Origin: JAIRMO01 sp046533115
GTDB taxonomy: Bacteria > Spirochaetota > Spirochaetia > Treponematales > Breznakiellaceae
Reading direction: 5' to 3'
DNA length: 64,000 nucleotides
NCBI RefSeq assembly: GCF_046533115.1
Contig: NZ_JAJQRC010000003.1
Coordinates: 89,268-153,267, forward strand
The position numbers and the translations under genes were made by a program. The notes beneath the pieces were generated by a model that saw nothing but the letters and a program-made list of their open reading frames with translations, searched no databases and was not told where the DNA came from. This document shows, piece by piece, positions 51,811 through 60,917 of the stretch (positions are counted from its first letter, which is position 1; each line of letters starts with the position of its first letter).

Positions 51811-51876
51811 GAAAAGCAAAAAAGTCCGATTTTCTGAAAGGTATGACACTGTGCGTTTATCGTGTTAATTTCAATC
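51811..51876. other. Spacer between tRNA hairpin and mobile remnant
   Basis: Short AT-rich stretch; no gene or signal recognised. Confidence 0.4.
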
Positions 51877-52195
51877 GGTAAACCCCCGGCTTTGCCGGGG
51901 GAATCAAAAAGTTTGACATTTCAGGGAATATAAAATAACCTCCTGCCAAAATGAACCGCTCAAAGTTCAACAGACAGGAGGCAAAATGAGCGATAAAAAG
52001 AATTTAAACCACATAGTACGTGGGAATGCAAGTACCATATACTATGGATACCAAACGGTCGACAGAAGAGACTGTATGGAGGGTGGTAAAATATTTGGGA
52101 AGCATATTTCGGGAACTGGCAAGGGAACGAAAGAGCAAAATCATGGAAGGGCATCTGAGTGGACTGGTCTTTATCCCGTTAGGTAGACATCATTA
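51877..52195 (+). mobile_element. IS200/IS605-like element remnant, copy 1
   Basis: Starts with a CCCCCGGC-TTT-GCCGGGGG hairpin (51883-51901), then a conserved leader with a stem CCTCCTG (51939-51945) / CAGGAGG (51975-51981) that includes the ribosome site of a decayed tnpA. It has the same layout, in the same orientation, as copy 2 at 60764. In IS200 a leader stem-loop is known to hide the tnpA ribosome site. Confidence 0.75.
51986..52195 (+). pseudogene. tnpA: Degraded IS200/IS605-type TnpA
   Basis: Reading in successive frames gives MSDKKNLNH, then TWECKYHILWIPNGRQKRLYG, then VVKYLGSIFRELARERKSKIMEG, all typical of the N-terminal half of Y1 (HUH) transposases. At least two frameshifts separate them, and the HUH and tyrosine parts are absent. 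The tail FIPLGRHH-stop recurs in copy 2. Inactive. Confidence 0.75.
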
Positions 52196-52316
52196 AGCGA
52201 CCCTCCCTGAATTAAATACATTTGGGGCAACATCGTGAGGCATCTCGGTGTAGTACCGCCGAAGCCCTGCCTATGCTCGGGCTGTTTCCATCCGCGCCAA
52301 ACCGTGTTAAGGAAGG
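52193..52316 (-). pseudogene. C-terminal remnant of IS3-type integrase, copy 1
   Basis: On the minus strand the sequence ends with APNVFNSGRVA-stop, upstream RRYYTEMPHDV, recalling the end of IS3-family OrfB (APDMVNSGRVA in copy 2). An internal stop is present. Its stop overlaps that of the tnpA remnant; the LysR gene stop follows immediately. Confidence 0.6.
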
Positions 52317-53222
52317 TCATTTCTTCACGTCTTGCGGGATAGTACTGTTGATTAGTTCCACAAACAGGCGTAATGAGGGATTGTTGTTTTCGGTATTGTA
52401 AATAGAGTCACAGATAAAGGCGGGAAAGATATTATTTGACAGTTCAATTAAGGCCAGATTATCGCCGATATAGGGCCTGATTATCATTGGGAACAAACTA
52501 ATCCCCATATTCGCCTCAACCATTAAAATCACGGCATCCACGCTTTCCACATACAATAAATTGTTGATAGACAAATTTTCCTGGAACAGGATATCCCGGA
52601 AACGGGTGAAATTATGTTGAAATACATGGCGGTTAAAGGTGATAATACTTTCGCCGACGAGCTGGTCCACACTGATCATACGGTATTCGCTCAGGCGATG
52701 GTTCTTATGCATACATACACCGACGGGACTCCGCATAATTTTTTTTGTGGAAACATTGGGGAGGTCTGCGAAATTCTGGCTGAACATAAAACCAATATCT
52801 ATGTTTCCGGAATGCAGATATTCATTTATGGTTTCATAATTGTATTGGGCTATATCTATTCGTATTAAGGGATATTTGACGTGAAAATCCCGGATCAATG
52901 AGGTAATAGAGACCCGGTCATAGAGGCTGAAAAACCCTATCCGCAGAATTCCGGAGGCGCTTTGCGCGATATTCTTCGTTTCCTCAGCTATTTGATTATA
53001 TTGGGCCAGGATTTTTACCGCCTCATGGTAAAATTTCTCTCCGGCGATTGTTAAGGAAACTGTTTTTTTATTTCGGATCAATAAAGCAAAGCCCAATTCT
53101 TCTTCCAGGGCCGCTATTTGTTGGCTTATAGCGGTCTGTGATACAAAACAATTTTCTCCAGCCCTGGTAAAACTTTTCATCTTCGCAACCTCGATAAAAT
53201 ATTCCAAACGCCTACTGTTCAT
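52317..53222 (-). CDS. LysR-family transcriptional regulator
   Basis: The 301-residue protein has the LysR winged helix (RRLEYFIEVAKMKSFTRAGE-, SQTAISQQIAALEEELGF) and a substrate-binding co-inducer domain from about residue 90. It is divergent from the flavin reductase cluster across a 170-nt gap, the usual layout when a LysR protein controls the neighbouring operon in response to a pathway compound. The inducer is unknown. Confidence 0.92.
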   Translation of the reverse strand: MNSRRLEYFIEVAKMKSFTRAGENCFVSQTAISQQIAALEEELGFALLIRNKKTVSLTIAGEKFYHEAVKILAQYNQIAEETKNIAQSASGILRIGFFSLYDRVSITSLIRDFHVKYPLIRIDIAQYNYETINEYLHSGNIDIGFMFSQNFADLPNVSTKKIMRSPVGVCMHKNHRLSEYRMISVDQLVGESIITFNRHVFQHNFTRFRDILFQENLSINNLLYVESVDAVILMVEANMGISLFPMIIRPYIGDNLALIELSNNIFPAFICDSIYNTENNNPSLRLFVELINSTIPQDVKK

Positions 53223-53392
53223 ATTGATCCTCCTGACTCATTGGTTATGGCCTCTGCCTGCCCGAAACAACGGAGTAGTAAGAAGTAAAACTTATCATAT
53301 CATAAATATTTTATATTGGACACTCTTATAGGAGGATGATACCATATCAAATAAATAAATTGTTATCGAAATATAGGAGAGGGATGTGTTAG
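53223..53392. promoter_or_regulatory. Divergent LysR/reductase control region
   Basis: AT-rich 170 nt with a near-palindrome ATAAATATTTTAT (53303-53315), a candidate LysR site, and AGGAGAGGG before the start at 53393. No promoter hexamers stand out clearly. Confidence 0.4.
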
Positions 53393-55348
53393 ATGGAAAA
53401 ATATGATAGGTATAAAAACCTTTTTTTATCCCTCAAAGTTGGGGGTCTTACCCTGAAAAATCGGCTTCAGTTTTCCCCTATGGTGAATCCAATGACATCC
53501 TATGACGGTGAAGTTACGGATAATTATGTTGATTTTATTGATATGCAGGCGGGGACTGGTGTTGGGTTGATAACTATCGGCGCTACTTCCGTGGACCATG
53601 ATACGGGGGAAGATTTTGCCGGGGAATTGGACATTACGGATGACAAAAAAATGATAGGCCTGGCCCGCTTGCCCGAAGCCACCCACGCCCGGGGGGCAAA
53701 ACTCTCGATAGAGCTGGTTCATGCGGGCCGGGGTGCAAATCCCGCCCTGCTGCGAAAGCCCGATGCTATCGCTCCGACACCCTTTCCGACATCTTGGGGG
53801 TCCCGGTATATCCGCGAAATGAACCGGCGCGACATGGATGAAGTGGTTGCCCATTATATGGATGTGGTGGAGCGGCTCTGCCGTTGTGGGTTTGATATGA
53901 TCATGATCCACGCCGCTCATGGCAATCTGCTTGCCCAATTTTTATCCCCGTTGACGAATCATCGCAGTGATTATTATGGAGGTTCTTTTGAAAACCGTTG
54001 CCGGTTTCCCCTGGAAGTGCTTGCAGCGGTTCGAGACCGGATAAACGGCAGGATGGCGGTGGAGATGCGGATCAGTGGTGATGAAATGGTCCCCGGAGGG
54101 ATGCGGATAGAGGAAACTATCGAATTTATTAAACTGGCCCAGCGGTATATTGATCTGGTGCATATTTCCGGCGGTTTGGTGGTAGAGCCTCTGACTATGT
54201 ATACCACCATGCCACCCTATTTTTCTCCCTATGGGGTATTTGTGGCCAATGCGGAAAAGGTCAAAAAGTGTACAGAGATCCACATACCCGTCGCAACCGT
54301 GGGTTGTATTACAACCCTGGAGCTTGCAGATGAGATTATCGGTAAAGGGCAGGCGGATCTAGTAGCCATGGCCCGGGCGCATTTGGCGGATCCGGAACTG
54401 ATACGGAAGTCCTGTTTGGGGTTTTCCGAAACCGCTCGTCCCTGTCTGCGTTGCTGGGCCTGTGCGGGTTCTTCCCACCATATTCGCTGTGCCGTAAACC
54501 CCGCCCTTGGGCGGACCGGTGCATACAAATCGGTGGTTCCAGCGAGAAAAACTAAGAAAGCCGTGGTTATCGGAGGCGGTCCGGCCGGCATGATGGCGGT
54601 CCGGACCCTGCGGGAACGGGGACATGGAGTTGTTCTTTTTGAAAAGTCCGGCCAACTCGGTGGTTTGCTGAACGATATCAACAAACTACCCTTCAAAGAG
54701 GATTTGCGGCGCTATACCACATGGGGTATCAAGGCGACCGAGACGTGTGGCGCGGATATCCGTTTAAATACCGAAGCAACGGTCGAAAGAGTTATGGCCG
54801 AAAAACCCGATGTCATTTTTATCGCCACGGGCGCCCGTTTGTTTCAACCCGATATTCCGGGAATTGATTCTTCTAAAGTTGTCTCTGTGCTTGAGGTTGA
54901 TACTAACCGGGTTAAAACCGGCAAGCGGGTTGTGGTATGCGGTGGAGGGGCCAGCGGCGTGGAGTGTGCACTGGCTTTAGCTATGGACGACAGGGATGTC
55001 ACTGTGGTTGATATGATACCGGCTGCTTCTTTTGCTTCAGGGATGGAAGAAATTCCCCGTTGGATGGTGGAGTCAAAATATATCAGGGAATATGACATCA
55101 AGCTGATAGGGGAAAGTAAGGTAGTAGCTATAACCGGAGATGGAGTTGAAATTGAAGATAAAAACTGGCGGCATTCCCTGTTGTCCGCCGATACGGTGGT
55201 CTCGGCCTTTGGTATGGTTCCGAATAAAGCAGTCGCGGAACAATTTAAAGATCTAGTTCCCGAATTATATGTGATCGGGGATTGTGATCATGTGGAAGGC
55301 ATAAAAAACGCGAATCATACCGCTTATAATTATGCGGTACATGTATAA
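53393..55348 (+). CDS. Old-yellow-enzyme-type NADH:flavin oxidoreductase (BaiCD/FadH-like)
   Basis: The 651-residue protein has the 2,4-dienoyl-CoA reductase/BaiCD plan: an FMN TIM barrel (about 1-340) with YYGGSFENRCRF, a cysteine cluster for 4Fe-4S (C-x2-C-x2-C-x8-C, RPCLRCWACAGSSHHIRC), then an FAD/NAD(P) domain (VVIGGGPAGMMAVRTL; VVVCGGGASGVECAL). Such enzymes reduce conjugated C=C bonds. Near residue 173 the motif reads HAAHGN, so the Tyr proton donor of many homologues is absent. First gene of the cluster; the compound reduced is unknown. Confidence 0.88.
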   Translation: MEKYDRYKNLFLSLKVGGLTLKNRLQFSPMVNPMTSYDGEVTDNYVDFIDMQAGTGVGLITIGATSVDHDTGEDFAGELDITDDKKMIGLARLPEATHARGAKLSIELVHAGRGANPALLRKPDAIAPTPFPTSWGSRYIREMNRRDMDEVVAHYMDVVERLCRCGFDMIMIHAAHGNLLAQFLSPLTNHRSDYYGGSFENRCRFPLEVLAAVRDRINGRMAVEMRISGDEMVPGGMRIEETIEFIKLAQRYIDLVHISGGLVVEPLTMYTTMPPYFSPYGVFVANAEKVKKCTEIHIPVATVGCITTLELADEIIGKGQADLVAMARAHLADPELIRKSCLGFSETARPCLRCWACAGSSHHIRCAVNPALGRTGAYKSVVPARKTKKAVVIGGGPAGMMAVRTLRERGHGVVLFEKSGQLGGLLNDINKLPFKEDLRRYTTWGIKATETCGADIRLNTEATVERVMAEKPDVIFIATGARLFQPDIPGIDSSKVVSVLEVDTNRVKTGKRVVVCGGGASGVECALALAMDDRDVTVVDMIPAASFASGMEEIPRWMVESKYIREYDIKLIGESKVVAITGDGVEIEDKNWRHSLLSADTVVSAFGMVPNKAVAEQFKDLVPELYVIGDCDHVEGIKNANHTAYNYAVHV

Positions 55349-55388
55349 AAGCGAAAATATAGCATAAGCGTACAAGGGGTGGCGAATT

Positions 55389-56153
55389 ATGGGAAAACGG
55401 CTGGAAGGTAAGGTTTGTATCATTACCGGCGCAACTTCAGGGATGGGCAGAGACTCTGCTATTTTGTTCGGGGAGGAGGGGGCAAAGATCGTTTTTGCTG
55501 GACGCCGGGAAGAAAAGGGTAGCGAGGTTGTGGAGATCATTCGGAAAAAGGGTGGGGAAGCGACTTTTGTCAAAACAGATATGACGGTGGATTCCCAGGT
55601 AGACGCCCTAGTTCAGCGGACTGTGGATATGTATGGGCGGATAGACGTACTGTTCGGCAATGCGGGGATTCCCAGCCATAGTAAATTTGAAGACTTTGAT
55701 ATGCAGAAGGATTATGAGGATATCTTTCGTATTAATACCAGGGCGGATATTTATATTACCAAAAAAGTAGTTCCCTATATGATCAGGCAGAAAAAGGGAT
55801 CGGTGATCTATACCACATCCAATGCCGCTTGGCAGGGGGCAATCTATTTAAGTGCTTATTGTGCTTCCAAAGGGGCGGTAAAAATGTTGTCCAAAACCCT
55901 GGCTATGGAATACGCTCCCTTTAATATCAGGTTCAATACCATCCAGCCGGGATGTATCCTTTCCGAAATGAGTACACCTGATGGTCCGGTGGCGGAACAT
56001 ATCATACCCATGACTCCTATGGGCCGGGCAGGTACAGGCAGGGAAGTGGGGTATTTGGCATTGTTCCTGGCCAGTGATGAAAGTTCCTACATAACAGGAA
56101 CCGATATCAGCATTGATGGCGGATTCAGCGCCGGCTGCAATGTTCGCTTTTGA
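55389..56153 (+). CDS. Short-chain dehydrogenase/reductase (SDR)
   Basis: The 254-residue classical SDR has the NAD(P) motif TGATSGMG, the NAG motif in LFGNAGIPS, and catalytic Ser-Tyr-Lys (TTSNAAWQ..., YCASK). It resembles hydroxysteroid and 3-oxoacyl reductases in general plan; the substrate cannot be deduced. It lies 40 nt after the first flavin reductase and probably acts on the same compound as an alcohol/ketone step. Confidence 0.9.
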   Translation: MGKRLEGKVCIITGATSGMGRDSAILFGEEGAKIVFAGRREEKGSEVVEIIRKKGGEATFVKTDMTVDSQVDALVQRTVDMYGRIDVLFGNAGIPSHSKFEDFDMQKDYEDIFRINTRADIYITKKVVPYMIRQKKGSVIYTTSNAAWQGAIYLSAYCASKGAVKMLSKTLAMEYAPFNIRFNTIQPGCILSEMSTPDGPVAEHIIPMTPMGRAGTGREVGYLALFLASDESSYITGTDISIDGGFSAGCNVRF

Positions 56154-56207
56154 TTTCTAATTTTAATTAAACCGGTATAAAACACAGCCGTTTTTAAGGG
56201 GCTTTTC

Positions 56208-57413
56208 ATGAAACGAGATCCTAAGACGATGAATCCCATATTGTTGCTTGTTGTGGTAATGGCAGTTGGGTTACAGGATGTTGCATCGGGGGCTATATCG
56301 CCGGCTATCGCCTCAATCGCGGCGGCGTTTCCTGGCGTGAGTACCACCATGATACAAATGTTGGTAACCTTGCCGAATATTCTGATTGTGATCATGGCGC
56401 CGTTATATGGCTGGTTGTCTACCAGAATACAGCCCCGTAAGATAATTATCTTTGGTTTGGTTATGTTCAGCGCCGGTGGAATTCTTCCCGCTTTTATGAA
56501 TTCCCTGCCCCATATATTGTTCTTCCGGGTTTTTTTGGGTTTAGGTACCGGTATTACCCTACCCTCAGCGATTGCCATTATCCCGGCTTTTTACGAAGGA
56601 AATCAACGGGAGAAACTGGTAGGTTGGAATATGTCAGTGGGGTGTTTTGGTTGTATCATTATGCAGATCCTTGGAGGTTATCTGACGGAGATTGACTGGC
56701 ATTACAGTTTTTTTGCGTATGGCGTTGGGGTTTTTTCCCTGGTTATGGTTCTGTTGTTCCTGCCGGAAGTATCCATGAAACAGAGCGGGGAAACGGAGGA
56801 GCCGGCTAAAAAAGGCGGCATTTTTGCCCAAATACCCAAGGCCGTATACGGGATAGCGCTGATTTATCTTGTTGGCATGATTCTGGATACGGTGATGGCG
56901 ACCAATATCTCATTACAGATTGAAACTGAAGGTATCGGAAGCCCTGCTAATTCGGGTATCGGCCTTTCGCTGTTTATCGGTGGTTCCCTAGTCAGTTCTC
57001 TTTTATACGGAAAATATTACGAAATTTGCAAAGAGTTTTCCCGGGGTTTGGCGTGGGTAATCATGGGAATTGGATTTTTTATGTGCGCTTCTTCCTATAC
57101 CATTGTCACAATTTATTTTTCTCTTTTGATTTGCGGTATCGGCAACGGCCTTGTAGTTCCCGCCTATTTTGCCCATGTTTCGAAAATAACCGCCCGGGGT
57201 TATGTGGCGTTTTCGGTAGCTATGATATCGGCGGCTCAGGGGCTTGGCAATTTTATTGTACCTGTTTTTGTTAACATGATTGTTAGAGCCTTTTCCCGGG
57301 ATTACGGGCGGTTCCCGATTTTATTTTCGTCCTTTGCCCTGATGTCCCTCGGAATTGTCCTGACCCTCTGGGTTGTTTTTCAAAAAAACAGATCGGTAAA
57401 AACGTCCGGTTGA
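56208..57413 (+). CDS. MFS transporter, first of two
   Basis: The 401-residue protein has 12 predicted membrane helices with the inter-helix 2-3 region (YGWLSTRIQPRK) and FFRVFLGLGTGITLPSAIAIIP typical of major facilitator proteins. It is probably the importer or exporter for the compound handled by the cluster. It lies 54 nt after the SDR gene. Confidence 0.87.
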   Translation: MKRDPKTMNPILLLVVVMAVGLQDVASGAISPAIASIAAAFPGVSTTMIQMLVTLPNILIVIMAPLYGWLSTRIQPRKIIIFGLVMFSAGGILPAFMNSLPHILFFRVFLGLGTGITLPSAIAIIPAFYEGNQREKLVGWNMSVGCFGCIIMQILGGYLTEIDWHYSFFAYGVGVFSLVMVLLFLPEVSMKQSGETEEPAKKGGIFAQIPKAVYGIALIYLVGMILDTVMATNISLQIETEGIGSPANSGIGLSLFIGGSLVSSLLYGKYYEICKEFSRGLAWVIMGIGFFMCASSYTIVTIYFSLLICGIGNGLVVPAYFAHVSKITARGYVAFSVAMISAAQGLGNFIVPVFVNMIVRAFSRDYGRFPILFSSFALMSLGIVLTLWVVFQKNRSVKTSG

Positions 57414-57469
57414 AGTACCGGGCTTATAAAAGCCGTATGTAAATACGGAATTAAAGCAGGAGTATCAAA

Positions 57470-58690
57470 ATGAGTGATGACGTACAAAAAAACAGTTCCA
57501 CCGCGTGGATTATTTTGGCGGTTTATTGTCTTGGTACCTTTGTGTATCAATACACCCAATATCAGCTTGCGCCAATCGCCGGACAGCTTATTCAGTCGTT
57601 GGGCCTGACCGGGGTACAGTTCTCCAGCCTTTTTACGGCGCCTATGGTTCCCGCCATCTTTCTTAGCATTATCTTCGGCATTATTGTTGATAAGATAGGT
57701 ATTAAAAAGGGCATTTTGGTTTTTATGCTTCTCACAGCCATAGGCGGTATGGGCCGTATTTATGCGGGAAATTACGGCCTATTGTTCACCACCATGCTTC
57801 TTACAGGATTCGGCGCCACCGCGTTAAACGTTACCTGCGGGAAAGTGTTCAGTATCTGGTTCCGGCGATCAATGGTTCCTATTGCTATGGGGTGCTTTAT
57901 GTCCGCCCCCACCTTGGGGATGTTTGTCGCCCAGTCAACCACCGCCTTGTTAGCGTCGGTGAGTACCGCGTTTTGGATTGCCGGCGTTTTGACCGTTGTC
58001 GTTTTATTCCTCTGGTTTTTTCTGGGAAAGGATCATAAAGTGGAACCGGGGTCCGTTGAAGAAGCCTCTCCTTCGGTGGGAGAGACCTTAAAAGTTGTGT
58101 TCAGCAGTAAAAACATGTGGCTTACCGCCTTTGGGTTGTTTTTCTGCCTTGGGGGCCAGGTAGCGTGTAATCAGTTCCTTCCCCTGGCCCTTGCCAGCCG
58201 TGGCATGGATCCCGCCGTTGCGGGGGTTACTGCATCTATTGTCAGCGCAGGTAATCTGGTGGGTTCCCTTTTTATGCCCATGATCGCCGTAAAGGCCGGC
58301 CGGAACAAGCCTTTCCTTTTAGTGTTTGCGGTTATCTGTACCTTTGGATATGCCTTTGGCTGGAGACTTCCCGGGGCGGCGCTTTATATCAGTTTCTTTT
58401 TCTTCGGTCTCTGTGCTTCCGCTATGATGCCTTTCTTTTTTTCCATGCCCGTTCAATTCGCCGAAATCGGACCTAAATATGCGGGTACCGGAACTGGCCT
58501 GATCTCCACTATTGAGCTTTTTGGGGCAATCCTTCTTCCCACCTATATTCTTACCCCCATTTGTAGCGGGCCGGAAGGCATCAATTTTAACCTTTATTTT
58601 ATCCTGATTGGTGCGGTATTTGCGATTTTATTTTTCATTTTTCTTCTGCTTCCCGAGCTGGGCAGTAAAGCAAAAAGAGTCGAAGCGTAA
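57470..58690 (+). CDS. MFS transporter, second of two
   Basis: The 406-residue protein has 12 membrane helices and the segment FGIIVDKIGIKKGI between helices 2 and 3. It is not an obvious close duplicate of the preceding MFS protein, so the two may serve different compounds, for example substrate entry and product exit. It is followed within 16 nt by the second flavin reductase. Confidence 0.87.
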   Translation: MSDDVQKNSSTAWIILAVYCLGTFVYQYTQYQLAPIAGQLIQSLGLTGVQFSSLFTAPMVPAIFLSIIFGIIVDKIGIKKGILVFMLLTAIGGMGRIYAGNYGLLFTTMLLTGFGATALNVTCGKVFSIWFRRSMVPIAMGCFMSAPTLGMFVAQSTTALLASVSTAFWIAGVLTVVVLFLWFFLGKDHKVEPGSVEEASPSVGETLKVVFSSKNMWLTAFGLFFCLGGQVACNQFLPLALASRGMDPAVAGVTASIVSAGNLVGSLFMPMIAVKAGRNKPFLLVFAVICTFGYAFGWRLPGAALYISFFFFGLCASAMMPFFFSMPVQFAEIGPKYAGTGTGLISTIELFGAILLPTYILTPICSGPEGINFNLYFILIGAVFAILFFIFLLLPELGSKAKRVEA

Positions 58691-58706
58691 ATTTTAGGAG
58701 GTTCTT

Positions 58707-60644
58707 ATGAAGCAGTATGATTTTCCAAACTTGATTAGCCCGATTAAGATAGGCAAGCAGGAATTTAAATCCCGGATCAATTTTTCCCCTACTTATTCGT
58801 TTTTTGCCACCAAAGACAATCAAGCGAATCAGGCTCTGGGTGAGTGGATCCGTCCACTTGCCGCAGGGGGGGCCAACTGTGTTCCCATTGGAACCGGTGT
58901 AATCAATCCTCTGCCCCCTTTTATTACCCATGTTGTTTCGGTGGCGGACGATACTTGCGTGAATCATCTTTCCCAATTATTCGCTATAGTTCACGCTTAT
59001 GACTGTAAAGCAGGGATTGAGTTGGTACCCCTTGATCCGGATCCGGAGCCTTTTGACCTCCGGGATAAAAAGGGTAAACCTCAAATCGAGGTGGATCCCG
59101 ACAATTACACTAATGAACAGGTAAAGGAGTTTATTAAATTCTACGCCGATGCGGCGGAACGGGTACTTAAAGCTGGCGGAGATATGGTAGTTGTCCATGG
59201 AGCCCATATGCAGCCCCCAGCGGCGTTTTTTTCAAAGGCCTATAATCACCGGACCGATGAATACGGCGCTCAGAACTTTGAAAATCGTACCCGGTTTACC
59301 GTAGAACTACTGGATGGCATCCGCGCACGGGTGGGAGACAAGCTGCTCATTGAGTATCGGATAAGCTGGACCGATATGTGGGAGAATTCTCCCGATATGA
59401 ACGAGCTGATTCAATTCACTCGGCTGATTCAAGGCAAGATCGACTGGCTCCATGTATCCCGGGGACAGTTGGGTGTACATAAGTTAACCCCCTATGTATT
59501 CCCACCCTTGTATTTTGAACGGGGTTTTAATCTAGATGCCGCGGCCCAGTTTAAGGCAGCCCTGGATATACCGGTAAGCTGTGTTGGGGGGATGGACTAT
59601 GAAATTGCGGAAAAAGCTATTGCCGATGGGAAAATAGATATGGTTGAATTTTGCCGTCCTCTCCTCGCAGATCCCGATATTCCGGTTAAGCTGAGGAGAA
59701 ACGCCGCCGAAGAAATTCGGCCATGCATACGGTGTAACAATTGTATTCACCGTACCCATAATTATTTTCTCCCTGTCCGTTGCGCTGTTAACGCCTATGT
59801 GGGTCGCGAGTTGATTTTCCAGAATTATCAGTCCCCCAAGGAAAGTCGAAAGGTGGCGGTAATCGGCGGTGGTCCCGGAGGAATGGAAGCCGCCCGTATT
59901 GCTGCCGAAAGGGGACACAAGGTTGTTCTTTATGAGGCGAGTGACAAGCTGGGAGGAACCTTGTTGGTTGCCGCGGCGCCGGAATTTAAAGGCGATATTA
60001 AGAAGTACCTAAACTGGTCAATTCGTATGACCACTAGCAATAAAAATATCACGGTTAAGCTGAACACTACGGTGTCTCCGGAATCCATTGAGAAAGAAAA
60101 CTATGATGCGGTTATCGTTGCGGTAGGTTCCGATCCGATCATACCGGGATTCGTAAAAGATAATCCCAAGGTCGCCTTGGTCAGCGAAGTTGAGCTTGGT
60201 ATGGTTGCCACCGGTGAGAGGGTTATCGTTGCCGGAGCGGGAATGGCCGGTATGGAAGTTGCCATTAATCTGGCAAAATCGGGGAAAAAGGTTACATTGA
60301 TCGACATGGTCAAGGCCGAAAACACCGGTCAGGGCGGAACAAAGATGAATATCATTGCCCTAAAGGAGATGCTCGTCCATGCAAAAGTAGAAATTATGGG
60401 AGAAACCAAACTTGAAGGTATAACCGGGAACGGTATTGAGGTTTCCTGCAAGGATAAAAGCCGCAAAGAATTGCTTTGTGATACATTGGTACTTTCTCTG
60501 GGAGTGCGGCCCCGCCGTGATCTGGCTTATTCTTTCAGACAGGCCTGTATTACGGTAATTCCCGTAGGGGACTGCAACACAGACCAGGGAACCCTATTTA
60601 ACGCTGTCACCACCGCCTATGACGCGGCAATGTCGATTGTATAA
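58707..60644 (+). CDS. Second old-yellow-enzyme-type flavin oxidoreductase (BaiH/FadH-like)
   Basis: The 645-residue protein has the same three-part plan as the first enzyme: TIM barrel, cysteine motif RPCIRCNNCIHRTHN...RC and two dinucleotide folds (VAVIGGGPGGMEAARIA; VIVAGAGMAGMEVAI). It is clearly divergent: the barrel reads VHGAHMQPPAAFFS near residue 164, with no Tyr at the donor site, and the GGS before ENR is altered (YGAQNFENR). The enzyme probably takes a related but different substrate. A weak imperfect hairpin follows at 60671-60702. Confidence 0.87.
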   Translation: MKQYDFPNLISPIKIGKQEFKSRINFSPTYSFFATKDNQANQALGEWIRPLAAGGANCVPIGTGVINPLPPFITHVVSVADDTCVNHLSQLFAIVHAYDCKAGIELVPLDPDPEPFDLRDKKGKPQIEVDPDNYTNEQVKEFIKFYADAAERVLKAGGDMVVVHGAHMQPPAAFFSKAYNHRTDEYGAQNFENRTRFTVELLDGIRARVGDKLLIEYRISWTDMWENSPDMNELIQFTRLIQGKIDWLHVSRGQLGVHKLTPYVFPPLYFERGFNLDAAAQFKAALDIPVSCVGGMDYEIAEKAIADGKIDMVEFCRPLLADPDIPVKLRRNAAEEIRPCIRCNNCIHRTHNYFLPVRCAVNAYVGRELIFQNYQSPKESRKVAVIGGGPGGMEAARIAAERGHKVVLYEASDKLGGTLLVAAAPEFKGDIKKYLNWSIRMTTSNKNITVKLNTTVSPESIEKENYDAVIVAVGSDPIIPGFVKDNPKVALVSEVELGMVATGERVIVAGAGMAGMEVAINLAKSGKKVTLIDMVKAENTGQGGTKMNIIALKEMLVHAKVEIMGETKLEGITGNGIEVSCKDKSRKELLCDTLVLSLGVRPRRDLAYSFRQACITVIPVGDCNTDQGTLFNAVTTAYDAAMSIV

Positions 60645-60763
60645 GGGAACAATCCTGATAAGTATATAAAACAAAGATTCGCGTTAAAAACTGCGTCTTT
60701 GTTGTCTGCGGCGGAGGATTTTTAAATCAGCGTATAACCCGCCATCAATGATTAATTAAAATA
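60645..60763. other. Cluster 3' end
   Basis: Contains an imperfect stem at 60671-60702 (ACAAAGA / TCTTTGT plus CGC/GCG, with a 2-nt bulge) that may end the reductase transcript. No ORF. Confidence 0.4.
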
Positions 60764-60917
60764 GGTAACCCCCCGGCTTTGCCGGGGACCCAAAAGGTTT
60801 GACAATTCCTGGATTATAAAATAAACCTCCTATCAGTGAACCGCCAAAGTTCAAAAGATAGGAGGTTGTAATGCAAGATGTAAAGAAGTTGGAATTTACC
60901 CCATTAGGTAGACACCA
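60764..60917 (+). mobile_element. IS200/IS605-like element remnant, copy 2
   Basis: Same order and orientation as copy 1: CCCCGGC-TTT-GCCGGGG hairpin (60771-60787), then a stem CCTCCTATC (60826-60834) / GATAGGAGG (60857-60865) covering the ribosome site, ATG at 60871, and only about 15 codons before the shared tail PLGRHH-stop. The middle of tnpA is deleted. Confidence 0.72.

Noticed and set aside
52317..60644. Calling the cluster a bile-acid 7-dehydroxylation operon
   Set aside because: The CoA ligase, CoA transferase and dehydratase genes are missing; only enzyme types are shared.
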